Source of the DNA: Sphingopyxis sp. 113P3
GTDB lineage: Bacteria > Pseudomonadota > Alphaproteobacteria > Sphingomonadales > Sphingomonadaceae
Assembly (NCBI RefSeq): GCF_001278035.1
Contig: NZ_CP009452.1
Span: forward strand, 2,885,501-2,949,500
Length of the DNA stretch: 64,000 bases
Direction of reading: 5' to 3'
Shown: positions 26,934-37,072 of the stretch, piece by piece
How the letters are laid out: each line of letters opens with the position of its first letter
Numbering within the stretch: the stretch's first letter is position 1
Program-made: the position numbers and the translations under genes
The notes under the pieces: model-generated
The model's input: the letters and a program-made list of their open reading frames with translations, nothing else
Databases searched by the model: none
What the model was told of the DNA's origin: nothing

Positions 26934-28109
26934 TCACACATGCCGCAGCGGCTCGGGTACCGCGTCGCGGCCGAAGATCTCGGCGTAGCGGTCTACGGCA
27001 AAGCGGTCGGTCATGCCGGCGATATAGTCGCCGATGTAGCGCGCGATCGCGGTTTCCCCTTCGGGCAGACGCGCGGCCCAGTCAGCGCCCATGCGGCGTG
27101 GATCGTCGGCATAGGCGGCAAAGAGGCGGCTGACGACCTGCTGCGCGGCCTCGGCTGCTGCGAGCTGCGAGGGGTGGTGGTAGAGATTGGCGTACATGAA
27201 GCGCTTCAGGTCGCGCTCTTGCCGCGCGAGCTCTGGCGAGAATCCGCCCAAGGTGCGGCCCGCTGCGCGAATCTCGGTCGCGCTTTGCACCCCCGCATCC
27301 GCAACATTGGCGGCAGTCGCGGCGATGACATCGTTGACCATCACCCCGATCTGATCGCGCACCAGTTCGCGCAGCATTCTCTCGCGCGGGGCGCCTGGGA
27401 ACCGCTTCTCCACGCCTGCAAAATTGGCCGCGACAAAGGGCTGCGCCATGAGCTGGTCGAGGTCGAGCAGACCCGCGCGCAGCCCGTCGTCGATATCATG
27501 GTTGTCGTAGGCGATGTCGTCGGCGACCGCGGCGACCTGCGCCTCGAGACTTGCGTGGGTTGCAAGATCGAGAGGAAATTCAGCGTCGATATCCGCAAGC
27601 GCCCAGCCCGGATGGCGAACGGGACCATTGTGCTTGGCGAGTCCTTCGAGCGTTTCCCAGGTCAGGTTGAGGCCATCAAAGCGGGGATAGGGGCATTCGA
27701 TGCGCGCGAGGGTGCGCAGCGTGTGGCCATTATGGTCGAACCCGCCATGCGCCTGCATCGCCGCTTTCAGCGCATGCTCTCCCGCATGACCGAAAGGCGG
27801 ATGGCCGATATCGTGCGCGAGGCAGAGGGCCTCGGTCAGATCCTCGTTGAGGCCGAGCGCGCGGGCGATGCCGCGACCGATTTGCGCGACCTCGATGCTG
27901 TGGGTCAAACGAACGCGGTAATGATCGCCGTCGGGCGCGACGAATACCTGCGTCTTGTGGCGCAGGCGGCGAAAGGCGATCGAATGGATGATGCGGTCGC
28001 GGTCACGCTGGAAGACATCGCGCGGCCCGCGGACGACGCGGCCCGGTTCCTCATGATGGCGACCGCGCGAATGCGCGGGGTCGCTGGCGCAGGAGGCGAT
28101 GTCGCTCAC
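26934..28109 (-). CDS. dgt: dGTP triphosphohydrolase (391 aa)
   Basis: HD-domain enzyme that hydrolyses dNTPs to nucleoside and triphosphate. Seen: RRLRHKTQV, LTHSIEVAQ (first His), LAHDIGHPPFGHAGE (His-Asp pair) and DDIAYDNHDIDD (last Asp), the complete metal set. Start is GTG at 28109, overlapping the SPOR gene's TGA (GTGA). Full length for the alphaproteobacterial type. Confidence 0.94.
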   Translation of the reverse strand: MSDIASCASDPAHSRGRHHEEPGRVVRGPRDVFQRDRDRIIHSIAFRRLRHKTQVFVAPDGDHYRVRLTHSIEVAQIGRGIARALGLNEDLTEALCLAHDIGHPPFGHAGEHALKAAMQAHGGFDHNGHTLRTLARIECPYPRFDGLNLTWETLEGLAKHNGPVRHPGWALADIDAEFPLDLATHASLEAQVAAVADDIAYDNHDIDDGLRAGLLDLDQLMAQPFVAANFAGVEKRFPGAPRERMLRELVRDQIGVMVNDVIAATAANVADAGVQSATEIRAAGRTLGGFSPELARQERDLKRFMYANLYHHPSQLAAAEAAQQVVSRLFAAYADDPRRMGADWAARLPEGETAIARYIGDYIAGMTDRFAVDRYAEIFGRDAVPEPLRHV

Positions 28110-29935
28110 TTGATCGGTTCGACGGCTTCGCCCGCCTCGCTGGTGAACAGGAAGCCATCGCCGCCCGCCTTCTTATAGTCGGCAAGCCAGTCCTGCGCCG
28201 CCTTGCGATCCTTGAACGGGCCGACGAGCAGGCGGCGGGTCTGGCCCCATTCGGCGGTCGACCCCGACTTGCCCTGGAACAGCGCCGCGTTGCGCTTTGC
28301 GAAGCGATTGTAATCGAACGCCAAGGCCTTGGGGTTCGCCCCGGTCGCGATTTGAACCCAATTGCGCGCAGGGTTCGCCTTTTTCCTGTCGGCCTCGGCC
28401 TTGGCCTTCGCGTCGGCCTCGGCCTTCGCCTTGGCCGCGGCCTCCTCCTTGGCGCGCTTCGCCTCCTCAGCCGCTTCGGCCTTTCGCTTGTCCTCGAGGA
28501 GCTTCGCGAGCGTGGCGGCTCCGATTGCATTGTCGGGCCGCGCCATTTCTTCGGGAGGAATTTCGATCGAACTGACGATATCGGCGAGCGAGGCGAGCGG
28601 CGCCGCGGTGGCCGACGCAGCGGCGGGAGCCGAGGCGGCACCTGCCGACGCCGGCACAGGCGCGTTGGCGGCGGGCGCTGGGTTGCTTCCCATGTCGGCG
28701 ATCGAGAAACCGGGCCCGACGGGCCCGCTATCGCGCCGGATCGCAACGCCGATCGGCGCGGGCTGGGCCGCGGCGGTGCGGGCTGGCTGCGTCTGCGTCG
28801 GGGCCGGAGAGGCTGCCGCGGGGGAAGGTGACGCCGTCTGCGCCTGCGGCCGTGCGGCCGCGGGCGCCGGTGTCACCGCCTGGGGCTGGGGCCGCGCGGC
28901 CGTCGGAGCCGGCGCAGGCGCGGGTGTTGGCGTGGGTTTGGGAGCCGACGTTGCGGCGGCGACAGGTGTCGGCGCTGGGGTGGGGGCCGGGCTGCGGACA
29001 GCAGCAGGCGCTGGCGTGGACGTGGGCGTGGGCGTGGGCGTGGGCGCCTTGGCGGCGGCACGGCGGCTCCCCGATCCCCGCCGGGAAGATGCTTCGGCGG
29101 CACGCGCGGGGGCCGAGGCCACCTGCACGGGCTTGCGCGCAGGCCCGAGCTCTCCCGCCGGAAAGCGCCCGAAATGGGCGGCTGCGGCCTGCTGCGCGGG
29201 ATTGAGACGGTCCATGCGCGTCAGATAGGGCAGAATATTTTGCGCGAGCGCAGCCGGCATCGTCGCATTGACGATGTCGGTTGCCTCCTTGTCGCGGCCG
29301 TTCATCGCCAGGATCATCGCGCGCAGCCGCCACGCACCGCGGTCTGACTGGCGGAGCTGGGGCCCCAGCATCTGGATCGCGCGATCGGGCTCGCCGCTGA
29401 TCCCGAGCGACAGCGCATAGCGCCGCGTCACTTCGTCATCGGTCGCGATCGACAGCGCCAGCTGATAATCGCGCTGAGCGGCATCCTGCTGGCCGAGAAG
29501 GTCCCTGGCCAGCCCACGGTCGGCGAGAAACAGCCGTTCAGGCGCCCCGAGCAATTGCGCCTCGCCGAAATAATCGAGCGCGCGCGTCGGGTTTTCCATA
29601 TGGACCATCGCCGACCCGAGCGCGGCCTTGACCGCCCCGTCGCGCGGTGCCGCCTGTTCGGCGCGGACGAGGAAACCGAGCGCGGCGCGGTAATCCTCGA
29701 GCGCGATCGAGGCGCGCCCGGCATCGAGAAGTGCCCGCGCATCGGTGGAATTGGCGGCAATGCGCGCGAGCGCCGACGAGAGCATCGTGCGCGCCGCGGT
29801 GCGTTTTTCCATCGCGGCGCGCGTGGCGGCGTCGGGCTGCGCCACCTGCATCGCCTGCGACGGCGTCGTGGCGACCGCCGACAGCAACAGCAGCGCGAAT
29901 GCGCCTTGCCGCCCGGTCATCTGCGATCGCCACAT
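28106..29935 (-). CDS. TPR and SPOR-domain envelope protein (609 aa)
   Basis: Seen: signal anchor at about 7-30 (AFALLLLSAVATTPSQA), helical TPR-like repeats (about 45-265), a Pro/Thr/Ala-rich linker (about 280-470), a Lys/Ala/Glu-rich coiled segment (about 500-555) and a C-terminal SPOR domain (RNWVQIATGANPKALAFDYN onward). SPOR domains bind denuded septal peptidoglycan, so a role in division fits its place 58 bp after ftsZ. The linker is partly encoded by a perfect (gtgggc)4 hexamer run. Start MWRSQMTGRQ; a second in-frame Met lies five residues on. Confidence 0.82.
   Translation of the reverse strand: MWRSQMTGRQGAFALLLLSAVATTPSQAMQVAQPDAATRAAMEKRTAARTMLSSALARIAANSTDARALLDAGRASIALEDYRAALGFLVRAEQAAPRDGAVKAALGSAMVHMENPTRALDYFGEAQLLGAPERLFLADRGLARDLLGQQDAAQRDYQLALSIATDDEVTRRYALSLGISGEPDRAIQMLGPQLRQSDRGAWRLRAMILAMNGRDKEATDIVNATMPAALAQNILPYLTRMDRLNPAQQAAAAHFGRFPAGELGPARKPVQVASAPARAAEASSRRGSGSRRAAAKAPTPTPTPTSTPAPAAVRSPAPTPAPTPVAAATSAPKPTPTPAPAPAPTAARPQPQAVTPAPAAARPQAQTASPSPAAASPAPTQTQPARTAAAQPAPIGVAIRRDSGPVGPGFSIADMGSNPAPAANAPVPASAGAASAPAAASATAAPLASLADIVSSIEIPPEEMARPDNAIGAATLAKLLEDKRKAEAAEEAKRAKEEAAAKAKAEADAKAKAEADRKKANPARNWVQIATGANPKALAFDYNRFAKRNAALFQGKSGSTAEWGQTRRLLVGPFKDRKAAQDWLADYKKAGGDGFLFTSEAGEAVEPIK
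29022..29045 (+). repeat. Four perfect hexamer repeats (gtgggc)4
   Basis: Encodes Pro-Thr repeats in the SPOR protein linker on the minus strand. Six-base units keep frame, so copy-number change would only alter linker length. Confidence 0.85.
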
Positions 29936-29993
29936 GGGCCAATCATCCCGTTTCCGGGCCGCCCCGCCCGTGTGCGGCGGCCCAAGAGCCCTG

Positions 29994-31472
29994 TTACTGG
30001 TTGTTCTGCCGGCCCAGGAAGCGCGGAATATCGACCCCGTCGTCCTTGTCCGGGGCTGCGCCGTCGCCCTCGGGGGCGACTGCACCGCGCGACAGACGCG
30101 ACATGCGTTCGAACAAGGTTCCGCCTCCGATCGGTCGGGACGGTGCTTCCTCCGCAACCGTCGCAGGCGCGACAGGCGCCGGTCGATATTCGGCCGCGGG
30201 AGCTGCGGGCTCGCCGAGAACCAGTTCGTCTGCCGTGTCGTCGTAGGTCGCCGCGACCTGGGAAAGCTCCATCGGCTCCTCCTCGGGCACCGCACGCGGC
30301 GCCTCGGGCTCTGCCTGCCCGCCGAGCGAGAAGCCCGGAGCCGGATCGCTGTCCGCTGCTGGCTCGGCCGCGGGCGCTTCCTCGGCTGCCGGCTCGATCA
30401 CCTCTTCGGCGATCGGCGCCGGGGCGGGAGCAGGTGCCGGCGCCGCGGTGCGCGCGGGCGCGAAGGAGAAGCTGCGCGTTGCGGGCGCAGCGGCCGCGGG
30501 CTCACCCGTGCCGTCGATGCCGGTCGCGACGACCGAGACGCGGATCTTGCCCTCCAGATTCTCGTTGAAGGCGCTGCCCCAGATGATGTTCGCATCGGGA
30601 TCGACCAGCTCGCGGATGTGGTTCGCGGCCTCGTCGACCTCCATGAGGCGCATGTCCTCGCCGCCGACGATCGAGACGATCACGCCCTTTGCACCCGCCA
30701 TCGAAACGCCGTCGAGCAGCGGGTTGGCGATCGCTTTCTGCGCCGCTTCGAGCGCGCGGCCATCGCCTTCGGCCTCGCCGGTGCCCATCATCGCCTTGCC
30801 CATCTCCCGCATCACGCTGCGCACGTCGGCGAAGTCGAGGTTGATGAGCCCGGGCATGACCATGAGATCGGTGATGCCGCGAACGCCCTGCTGGAGCACC
30901 TCGTCCGCCATGCTGAACGCTTCCTTGAAGGTCGTGTTCGGATTGGCGACAAGGAAGAGATTCTGGTTCGGAATGACGATCAGCGTGTCGACATGGTCCT
31001 GCAGCTCCGCAATGCCGGCCTCGGCGGAGCGCATGCGGCGCTGACCTTCGAACGTGAAGGGCTTGGTGACAACGCCGACGGTGAGGATGCCGCGGTCGCG
31101 TGCCGCCTTGGCGATGACCGGTGCCGCACCGGTGCCGGTGCCGCCGCCCATGCCGGCCGCGACGAAACACATGTGCGCGCCGTTCAGCGCCTCTTCGACC
31201 TGCGCGATGCTTTCCTCGGCAGCAGCGCGTCCGACCTCGGGCCGCGACCCTGCGCCGAGGCCCTGCGTGATCTGCGTGCCAAGCTGGATGCGGCGCTCGG
31301 CCGGCGAGGCATTGAGTGCCTGCGCGTCGGTGTTCGCGACCACGAAATCGACGCCTTCGACCCGGGCGGCGATCATGTTGGCGATGGCATTGCCCCCCGC
31401 GCCGCCCACGCCGATGACCGCGATGCGCGGCTTCAACTCATCGACCTGTGGCGGACCAATATCGATGCTCAT
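29994..31472 (-). CDS. ftsZ: Cell division GTPase FtsZ (492 aa)
   Basis: Tubulin homologue that forms the Z-ring. Seen: GTP-binding GGGTGTG at 109-115, N-terminal GVGGAGGNA, synergy-loop region [11 protein letters not shown], a long Ala/Pro/Glu-rich linker (about 325-475) and a C-terminal peptide [11 protein letters not shown] that binds FtsA. Longer than E. coli FtsZ because of the linker, as is usual in alphaproteobacteria. ATG at 31472 chosen; a TTG one codon earlier is possible. Its 152-bp upstream gap is the only large break in the cluster and holds two GANTC sites. Confidence 0.98.
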   Translation of the reverse strand: MSIDIGPPQVDELKPRIAVIGVGGAGGNAIANMIAARVEGVDFVVANTDAQALNASPAERRIQLGTQITQGLGAGSRPEVGRAAAEESIAQVEEALNGAHMCFVAAGMGGGTGTGAAPVIAKAARDRGILTVGVVTKPFTFEGQRRMRSAEAGIAELQDHVDTLIVIPNQNLFLVANPNTTFKEAFSMADEVLQQGVRGITDLMVMPGLINLDFADVRSVMREMGKAMMGTGEAEGDGRALEAAQKAIANPLLDGVSMAGAKGVIVSIVGGEDMRLMEVDEAANHIRELVDPDANIIWGSAFNENLEGKIRVSVVATGIDGTGEPAAAAPATRSFSFAPARTAAPAPAPAPAPIAEEVIEPAAEEAPAAEPAADSDPAPGFSLGGQAEPEAPRAVPEEEPMELSQVAATYDDTADELVLGEPAAPAAEYRPAPVAPATVAEEAPSRPIGGGTLFERMSRLSRGAVAPEGDGAAPDKDDGVDIPRFLGRQNNQ

Positions 31473-31624
31473 CAAATTATCTCCCTGCAGCGGCGAACCT
31501 CAGCCGCTAGCCTCACCATGCGACCCAAACAGGCGGTGGTCCCGCCGCCCGGATTCCTGCGACCGCATTGCACTATTGTGACGCTGGAATCACCCAAAAA
31601 ATTAACCTTTTCACCTCGCGCCTA
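31473..31624 (-). promoter_or_regulatory. ftsA-ftsZ spacer with two GANTC methylation sites
   Basis: GATTC at 31552-31556 and GAATC at 31587-31591. In Caulobacter ftsZ transcription responds to CcrM methylation of GANTC and GcrA. A separate ftsZ promoter here is likely, but no clean -35/-10 pair is visible. Confidence 0.45.
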
Positions 31625-32881
31625 TCAAAAGCTGCTTTTCAATGCCGTGACCAGCCGCTGCAGGATCGACGCGCCCTTCGGGCGATAGACATCGTGCGCC
31701 ATCATCGGCAGATCGCGAAGGTCGACCGGATCCGACGCTGCATAGAGAACCAGACCCGCGAGCGTCGCGAAAGCCGGTCCCGAATGGGCATCGGGCAGGC
31801 CGTGCAAGCCCCGCGGTCGCCCGATGCGCGCGGCGCGGCCGAGCGCGCTTTGCGTATAGTCGGCAATGCCTTTCAAGTCGGCGCCGCCGCCGACGAGCAC
31901 GACCTGGCGCCCGATCGGACCGACGAAATGAAGGTCCTTCAGCGTCCGCCCGATCTCCCCCATCATCGCGTCGAGGCGCTGGCGGATGACGGACACGAGC
32001 TGCGCGCGCGTGATGCGCGGGGATTCGCTGCCCGCCGGCGCCCCCGGATCGAGCTCGATGATCTCATTATTGTCGCGCGGGCTCGCCGAAGCCGAACCGT
32101 AGAAGCTCTGGAGCCGCTGCGCCTGGCTCCGCCGAATCCCGAAGGCCGATGCAATATCGTCGGTGATGTCGCTCGCGCCAAAGGGCAGCGAGGCCATTTC
32201 GACGAGCATCCCGCCGGCATAAAGCGAGACAGTCGTCACCGCTGCGCCAAGCTCCACCAAGGCTACGCCGAGATCGCGTTCTTCGTCGGAGAGGCAGGCT
32301 AGCCCCGCCGCGATCGGCGATGCCACCACCGCGTTTACGTCGAGATGCGCCTGCCGCACCGCCGCCTCGAGGTTGCGCACCGGCGCCCCGTCGGCCATGA
32401 TGATATGGATGTCGACGCCGAGGCGGTCGGCGTGGAGCCCGATCGGATTCTTGACGCCGGTGAGACCGTCGATCGTATAGAGCGCGGGCTGAGCGTGGAG
32501 GATCATCCGGCCTTCAGGGTCGATGCCCGCGCGCCCCGCGGCGAGAAGATCGTCGACATCCTCCTGCTCGATCCGGTGACCGCCCAATTCGCTTTCGATC
32601 GGCGCGACGTCGCTCACAAGACCGCCTGCCGAAAAGGCGACCCAGACATCGTCGATGTTGAGCCCCGCAATACGCTCGGCCTGCTCGATCGCCTCGCGCA
32701 CGACATGCTCGGTCTGTTCCATGTCGGCAACATAGCCGCGCTGGACGCCGCGGCTCTCGCGCTGGCCGGTTCCAAGAACGTGCAGTTGTCCGTCGGCGGT
32801 CTGGCCCGCGATCAGCGCGCAGACCTTCCACGACCCGACGTCGAGCGCTGTGATGATCTTCTCGATGCGCGGCGGCGCCAT
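31625..32881 (-). CDS. ftsA: Cell division protein FtsA (418 aa)
   Basis: Actin-fold protein that tethers FtsZ to the membrane and recruits later divisome proteins. Seen: ALDVGSWKVCALIA (phosphate 1), VELGAAVTTVSLYAGG (phosphate 2), VLVGGGADLKGI (adenosine motif) and a C-terminal amphipathic helix SILQRLVTALKSSF. 12 bp after ftsQ. Confidence 0.96.
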   Translation of the reverse strand: MAPPRIEKIITALDVGSWKVCALIAGQTADGQLHVLGTGQRESRGVQRGYVADMEQTEHVVREAIEQAERIAGLNIDDVWVAFSAGGLVSDVAPIESELGGHRIEQEDVDDLLAAGRAGIDPEGRMILHAQPALYTIDGLTGVKNPIGLHADRLGVDIHIIMADGAPVRNLEAAVRQAHLDVNAVVASPIAAGLACLSDEERDLGVALVELGAAVTTVSLYAGGMLVEMASLPFGASDITDDIASAFGIRRSQAQRLQSFYGSASASPRDNNEIIELDPGAPAGSESPRITRAQLVSVIRQRLDAMMGEIGRTLKDLHFVGPIGRQVVLVGGGADLKGIADYTQSALGRAARIGRPRGLHGLPDAHSGPAFATLAGLVLYAASDPVDLRDLPMMAHDVYRPKGASILQRLVTALKSSF

Positions 32882-32893
32882 ATTATAGGGTCC

Positions 32894-33832
32894 CTATCCT
32901 TCGTTGGCATTGCTCACGGCGAGGGCGTCGGCCGCCTCGCGCGCGGCGTCGAGCTTCGCGGGCGCCACCTGACCCTCATGCGGCAGGCGTAGCACGAACC
33001 TGGCCGGATCGCGCATGTCGAAACGCAATATGCCGCGGCCAAGGAGGCGGTTCGCACCGTCCATGTGTGCGAACTTGGCCAGCGCCGCTTTCGCCTCGGC
33101 CTCGCCCTCCGGAAGTGAAAGCGTCTCGCCGCTGCGGAAACGCAGATCCCAACGGCGATTGCCGACCCAGGTCGCACCCGCGAGCAACTCCTTGAGGCTG
33201 CTCGCCTCGGCGAGCAGACGGTCAAGATCCTGCGAGCGCTGGTTCGCCTTCGGCCCGATGACGAGCGGGAGGTCGGGCATCGTCGCGACGCTCACCGCCT
33301 CGAGCACAACGCCCTTCTCGTCGATCAGTGACAGGCGCCCGCCATTCTGCCAGATCGCCGCCGGGGTGCGCTCGACGATGTCGACGACGAGCGTATCGGG
33401 CAGCCGGCGCGACACGCGGGCATCCTTGATCCAGCCATATTTCATGAGGTCGCGGCGAACATCCTCAAGGTCGACCGCGGCCATCGAGCGGTCCTTTTGC
33501 GCAAGAGCGATGTCATAGACCTTGAGCCGGTCGATCCGCTCGGCGCCGACGACCTCGACTTTCTTGACCTGAAACCCTGCGCGGCCGACCGCCTGCGCCC
33601 ATTCCTCCTGAACTTTCGCCGTGACCCCCGTCGCGTGCCCGGCAAGCGCAAGGACGCCGGCGAGGCTGAGGCCGATCATCCAGTTCGCGGTGCGCTGCAG
33701 CGTCTGCGGGCTGATCGGCAGCGCATTGATGATCGCGTCGATGCGCGAGGTCTTGACCGTCCGGCGCTTCTTCGGTGCGCGTGCGGGGCGGCGCGGCGGC
33801 GCCTTGGCGCGCTTGATCCGCGTGCTGCTCAT
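32894..33832 (-). CDS. ftsQ: Cell division protein FtsQ (312 aa)
   Basis: Bitopic divisome scaffold. Seen: basic cytoplasmic tail (1-48), one transmembrane helix (about 50-70), POTRA domain with VKKVEVVGAERID, and the beta domain. Start overlaps ddl's stop (ATGA). Confidence 0.93.
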   Translation of the reverse strand: MSSTRIKRAKAPPRRPARAPKKRRTVKTSRIDAIINALPISPQTLQRTANWMIGLSLAGVLALAGHATGVTAKVQEEWAQAVGRAGFQVKKVEVVGAERIDRLKVYDIALAQKDRSMAAVDLEDVRRDLMKYGWIKDARVSRRLPDTLVVDIVERTPAAIWQNGGRLSLIDEKGVVLEAVSVATMPDLPLVIGPKANQRSQDLDRLLAEASSLKELLAGATWVGNRRWDLRFRSGETLSLPEGEAEAKAALAKFAHMDGANRLLGRGILRFDMRDPARFVLRLPHEGQVAPAKLDAAREAADALAVSNANEG

Positions 33833-34752
33833 AACGCTTCCTCCACGATGCGTTCGACGAGTTCGGCATAGTCCATGCCGATAGCCCGGGCCTGTTCAGG
33901 GACGAGGCTGAGCGGGGTCATGCCCGGCTGGGTATTGACCTCGAGCAGGAAGATGCCGGCAAGGCCCTGCTCGTCATCCCAGCGGAAATCGGAGCGCGAG
34001 GCGCCCTTGCAGCCGAGCAGGCGATGCGCCTCGACCGCGAGCCTTTTCATGCGCTCGGAAATCTCCGCGGGCACGTCGGCGGGACAGACATGCTCGGTAA
34101 GCCCGTCGGTATATTTGGCGTCGTAATCGTAGAAGCCCGACTTGACGCGCAGTTCGGTGACGCCGAGCGCCTGGTCGCCGAGCACCGCCACCGTCAGCTC
34201 GCGCCCCTTGATGAAGGGTTCGGCAAGCAGACGGTCGAACTCGCGCCACGGCCCCAATGCATCGCGCGCAATGGGATTGCCGTAATTGCTGTCGTCCCGG
34301 ACGATCGCGACCCCGACCGACGACCCTTCGTTGACCGGCTTCAGCACATAGGGGCGCGGCAAGGGGTCGGTTGAAAAGAGGCTTTCGCTCTCGACCATGG
34401 TCCCCGCCGGCATGGGGATTCCATGCGGCACCAGCGCCTGCTTCGTCAATTCCTTGTCGATCGCGATGACCGAGGTGACGAGCCCGCTGTGCGTGTATTT
34501 GATCCCCATGAGATCGAGCATGCCCTGTACCGTCCCATCTTCTCCTGGGACGCCGTGAAGGGCATTGAACACGATGTCGGGCTTCGCGTCCTGGAGCTTG
34601 CGCGCCACGTCGCGGTCCATGTCGATACGCGTGACCTTGTGCCCGCGGCCCTCGAGCGCGTCAGCGACGCCATTGCCGCTCATCAAGGAAACCTCGCGCT
34701 CGGCCGACCAGCCGCCCATCAGGACAGCGACATGCCACGGCCCCCGGCTCAT
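33829..34752 (-). CDS. ddl: D-alanine--D-alanine ligase (307 aa)
   Basis: ATP-grasp enzyme making the D-Ala-D-Ala dipeptide that MurF uses. Seen: MGGWSAEREVS at the N-terminus, FNALHGVPGEDGTVQG, YVLKPVNEGSSVG and LEVNTQPGMTPLS (Mg site). Start MSRGPWHV is fixed by the ATGA overlap with murB; a longer frame exists. Confidence 0.96.
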   Translation of the reverse strand: MSRGPWHVAVLMGGWSAEREVSLMSGNGVADALEGRGHKVTRIDMDRDVARKLQDAKPDIVFNALHGVPGEDGTVQGMLDLMGIKYTHSGLVTSVIAIDKELTKQALVPHGIPMPAGTMVESESLFSTDPLPRPYVLKPVNEGSSVGVAIVRDDSNYGNPIARDALGPWREFDRLLAEPFIKGRELTVAVLGDQALGVTELRVKSGFYDYDAKYTDGLTEHVCPADVPAEISERMKRLAVEAHRLLGCKGASRSDFRWDDEQGLAGIFLLEVNTQPGMTPLSLVPEQARAIGMDYAELVERIVEEAL

Positions 34753-35645
34753 TCCGCCTTCCCCACGCGTTGAATCTCCCATTCCAGTTCGATGCCGCTA
34801 TTCGCCTTGACCCGGCGGCGAACTTCCTCGCCGAGCGCCTCGATGTCGCCGCTCGTCGCGCTGCCGGTGTTGATGAGGAAATTGGTGTGCTTGTCGCTGA
34901 CCTCGGCACCGCCGATCCTGAGGCCGCGGCAACCCGCCTCGTCGACGAGCTGCCAGGCCTTGCGCCCCTCGGGGTTCTTGAAGGTCGACCCGCCCGTTTT
35001 CGATCGCAGCGGCTGCGCCGCCTCGCGGCTCGCCGAGATACGGTCCATTTCGGCCTGAATGGCAGCAGGCGCACCGGGCCGGCCGCGAAAGATCGCCCCG
35101 ATAACCACCGCTCCCTCGGGGAGCTCGCTATGGCGATAGGTGTAGCCAAGCTCGGCAAGCGCGAGCGTACGGCGCTCCCCGTTGCGCAGGACGATATCGG
35201 CCTCGACCAATATATCCTTGACCTCGCTGCCATAAGCGCCGCCGTTCATGCGGACAAAGCCGCCGACGGTGCCAGGGATCGAACGCAGAAACTCCAGTCC
35301 CGCAATCCCCGCATCGCGCGCGGTCGAGGAGACGAGAATGCCCGATGCCCCGCCGCCGCAGCGCAGCGTCACGGCATCGAGCGGCTCGACCTTGGCAAAG
35401 GCTTTTCCCAGACGGACAACCACGCCCGGAAAGCCGCCGTCGCGAACGATGAGGTTAGAGCCCAGCCCCAGCGCCATCACCGGGACCGAGGGGTCGAGTT
35501 CGCGGAGAAAATCGGCAAGATCGTCGGCGTCCTTCGGCTCGAACAGCCAGTCGGCAGGGCCGCCGGACTTGAACCAGACGAGCGGCGCAAGCGGGGCCTT
35601 TGCGGTCAGCTTGCCGCGAACGGCAGGAATGGCGGCCGTGGTCAT
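34749..35645 (-). CDS. murB: UDP-N-acetylenolpyruvoylglucosamine reductase MurB (298 aa)
   Basis: FAD enzyme reducing UDP-GlcNAc-enolpyruvate to UDP-MurNAc. Seen: [26 protein letters not shown] (FAD), [28 protein letters not shown] (catalytic Ser) and the C-terminal Glu-containing end. Type I length. Overlaps murC and ddl by 4 bp each. Confidence 0.96.
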   Translation of the reverse strand: MTTAAIPAVRGKLTAKAPLAPLVWFKSGGPADWLFEPKDADDLADFLRELDPSVPVMALGLGSNLIVRDGGFPGVVVRLGKAFAKVEPLDAVTLRCGGGASGILVSSTARDAGIAGLEFLRSIPGTVGGFVRMNGGAYGSEVKDILVEADIVLRNGERRTLALAELGYTYRHSELPEGAVVIGAIFRGRPGAPAAIQAEMDRISASREAAQPLRSKTGGSTFKNPEGRKAWQLVDEAGCRGLRIGGAEVSDKHTNFLINTGSATSGDIEALGEEVRRRVKANSGIELEWEIQRVGKAE

Positions 35646-37072
35646 GCCGCCTCCACCGCGGCCGCGAGACCGGCCGCGACCTTGGTAATATCGCCCGCGC
35701 CAAGGCAGATGATCCGGTCGCCCGCACCGATGGTGCCCGAGCGGAGGGCAGCGGCGACGGCGGCAGCGAGCGCGGCCCCATCCGCGACGGTCGCGGCGTG
35801 ACGATGGCCGCGGTCGCGCAGACCTGCCACGAGCACGTCGGACGATATCTCCTCGATGGGGACCTCGCCTGCCGCATAGACGGGAAGCGCGAGAACCATG
35901 TCGGCGTCGTTGAAGGCCTGCTGGAACTCGTCCATGTGATCGCGCAGGCGGGTGAAGCGATGCGGCTGGACGACCGCGATGACGCGCCCCGCCCCTGCCC
36001 CCTCACGCGCGGCGGAAAGGACGGCACGAATCTCCACCGGATGATGGGCATAATCATCGATAACCGTGATCACGCCGCCATCCGCTGCAATTTCACCCAC
36101 CTTGGTGAAGCGTCGCTTGACCCCGGCAAACCCGCTGAAGCCCGAGGCGATCTTCTCGTCGCTGACCCCCATGTGCAGCGCGACCGCAATCGCCGCGAGC
36201 GCATTCTGGACATTGTGGCGTCCCGACATCGGCAATTGAATGCCCTCGATCGTCCGGCTCACCCCGTCGCGGTCGCGCACGACGACGTCGAAGCGGTTGC
36301 CCTCGGGGCCCGGCGTCACATTGGTACCGCGCACATCGGCCTGGGCCGAAAATCCATAGGTCACGATACGTCGGTCGCGGATGCGCGGGATGATCGCCTG
36401 AACCTCCGGGTGATCAAGACAGAGCATCGCAGCGCCATAGAAAGGCACATTCTCGATGAACTCGACGAAGGCGGCCTTGATCGCGTCAAAGCTCCCATAA
36501 TGGTCGAGATGTTCAGGATCGATGTTGGTGACGACCGCGATGGTGCCATCGAGACGCAGGAAACTGCCGTCGCTCTCATCCGCCTCGACCACCATCCAGT
36601 CTGACGCACCGAGCCGCGCGTTCGAGCCATAATTGTTGATGATACCGCCATTGATGACCGTGGGGTCGATCCCTCCCGCATCAAGCAGGGCAGCGACCAG
36701 GCTGGTCGTAGTCGTCTTGCCGTGCGTGCCCGCGATGGCGACGGTCGATTTGAGGCGCATCAGCTCGGCAAGCATCTCGGCGCGGCGGACGATCGGGATG
36801 CGGTGGGCGAGCGCGGCCTCGACCTCGGGGTTGCCACGCTTGACCGCGGTCGAGGTGACGACAACCGCCACTCCCTCCACATTCTCCGCCGCATGGCCGA
36901 TCGCGACCTTGATCCCGCGCTTGCGAAGGCCCTCGACGACATAGCTTTCAGCAATGTCGCTGCCTTGCACCTGATAGCCGAGGTTGTGCATCACCTCGGC
37001 GATACCCGACATGCCGATGCCGCCGATGCCGATGAAATGGATGACGCCGATATCGGTCGCAACGCCGCGCAT
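35642..37072 (-). CDS. murC: UDP-N-acetylmuramate--L-alanine ligase MurC (476 aa)
   Basis: Adds L-Ala to UDP-MurNAc. Seen: [19 protein letters not shown] motif [31 protein letters not shown] and [10 protein letters not shown]. Start ATG at 37072 is in a TGATG overlap with the murG stop; the TTG one codon upstream is less likely. Confidence 0.97.
   Translation of the reverse strand: MRGVATDIGVIHFIGIGGIGMSGIAEVMHNLGYQVQGSDIAESYVVEGLRKRGIKVAIGHAAENVEGVAVVVTSTAVKRGNPEVEAALAHRIPIVRRAEMLAELMRLKSTVAIAGTHGKTTTTSLVAALLDAGGIDPTVINGGIINNYGSNARLGASDWMVVEADESDGSFLRLDGTIAVVTNIDPEHLDHYGSFDAIKAAFVEFIENVPFYGAAMLCLDHPEVQAIIPRIRDRRIVTYGFSAQADVRGTNVTPGPEGNRFDVVVRDRDGVSRTIEGIQLPMSGRHNVQNALAAIAVALHMGVSDEKIASGFSGFAGVKRRFTKVGEIAADGGVITVIDDYAHHPVEIRAVLSAAREGAGAGRVIAVVQPHRFTRLRDHMDEFQQAFNDADMVLALPVYAAGEVPIEEISSDVLVAGLRDRGHRHAATVADGAALAAAVAAALRSGTIGAGDRIICLGAGDITKVAAGLAAAVEAA

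Noticed and set aside
29745..31688. 647-codon plus-strand frame opposite ftsZ
   Set aside because: Antisense shadow of ftsZ and the SPOR gene, which are certain.
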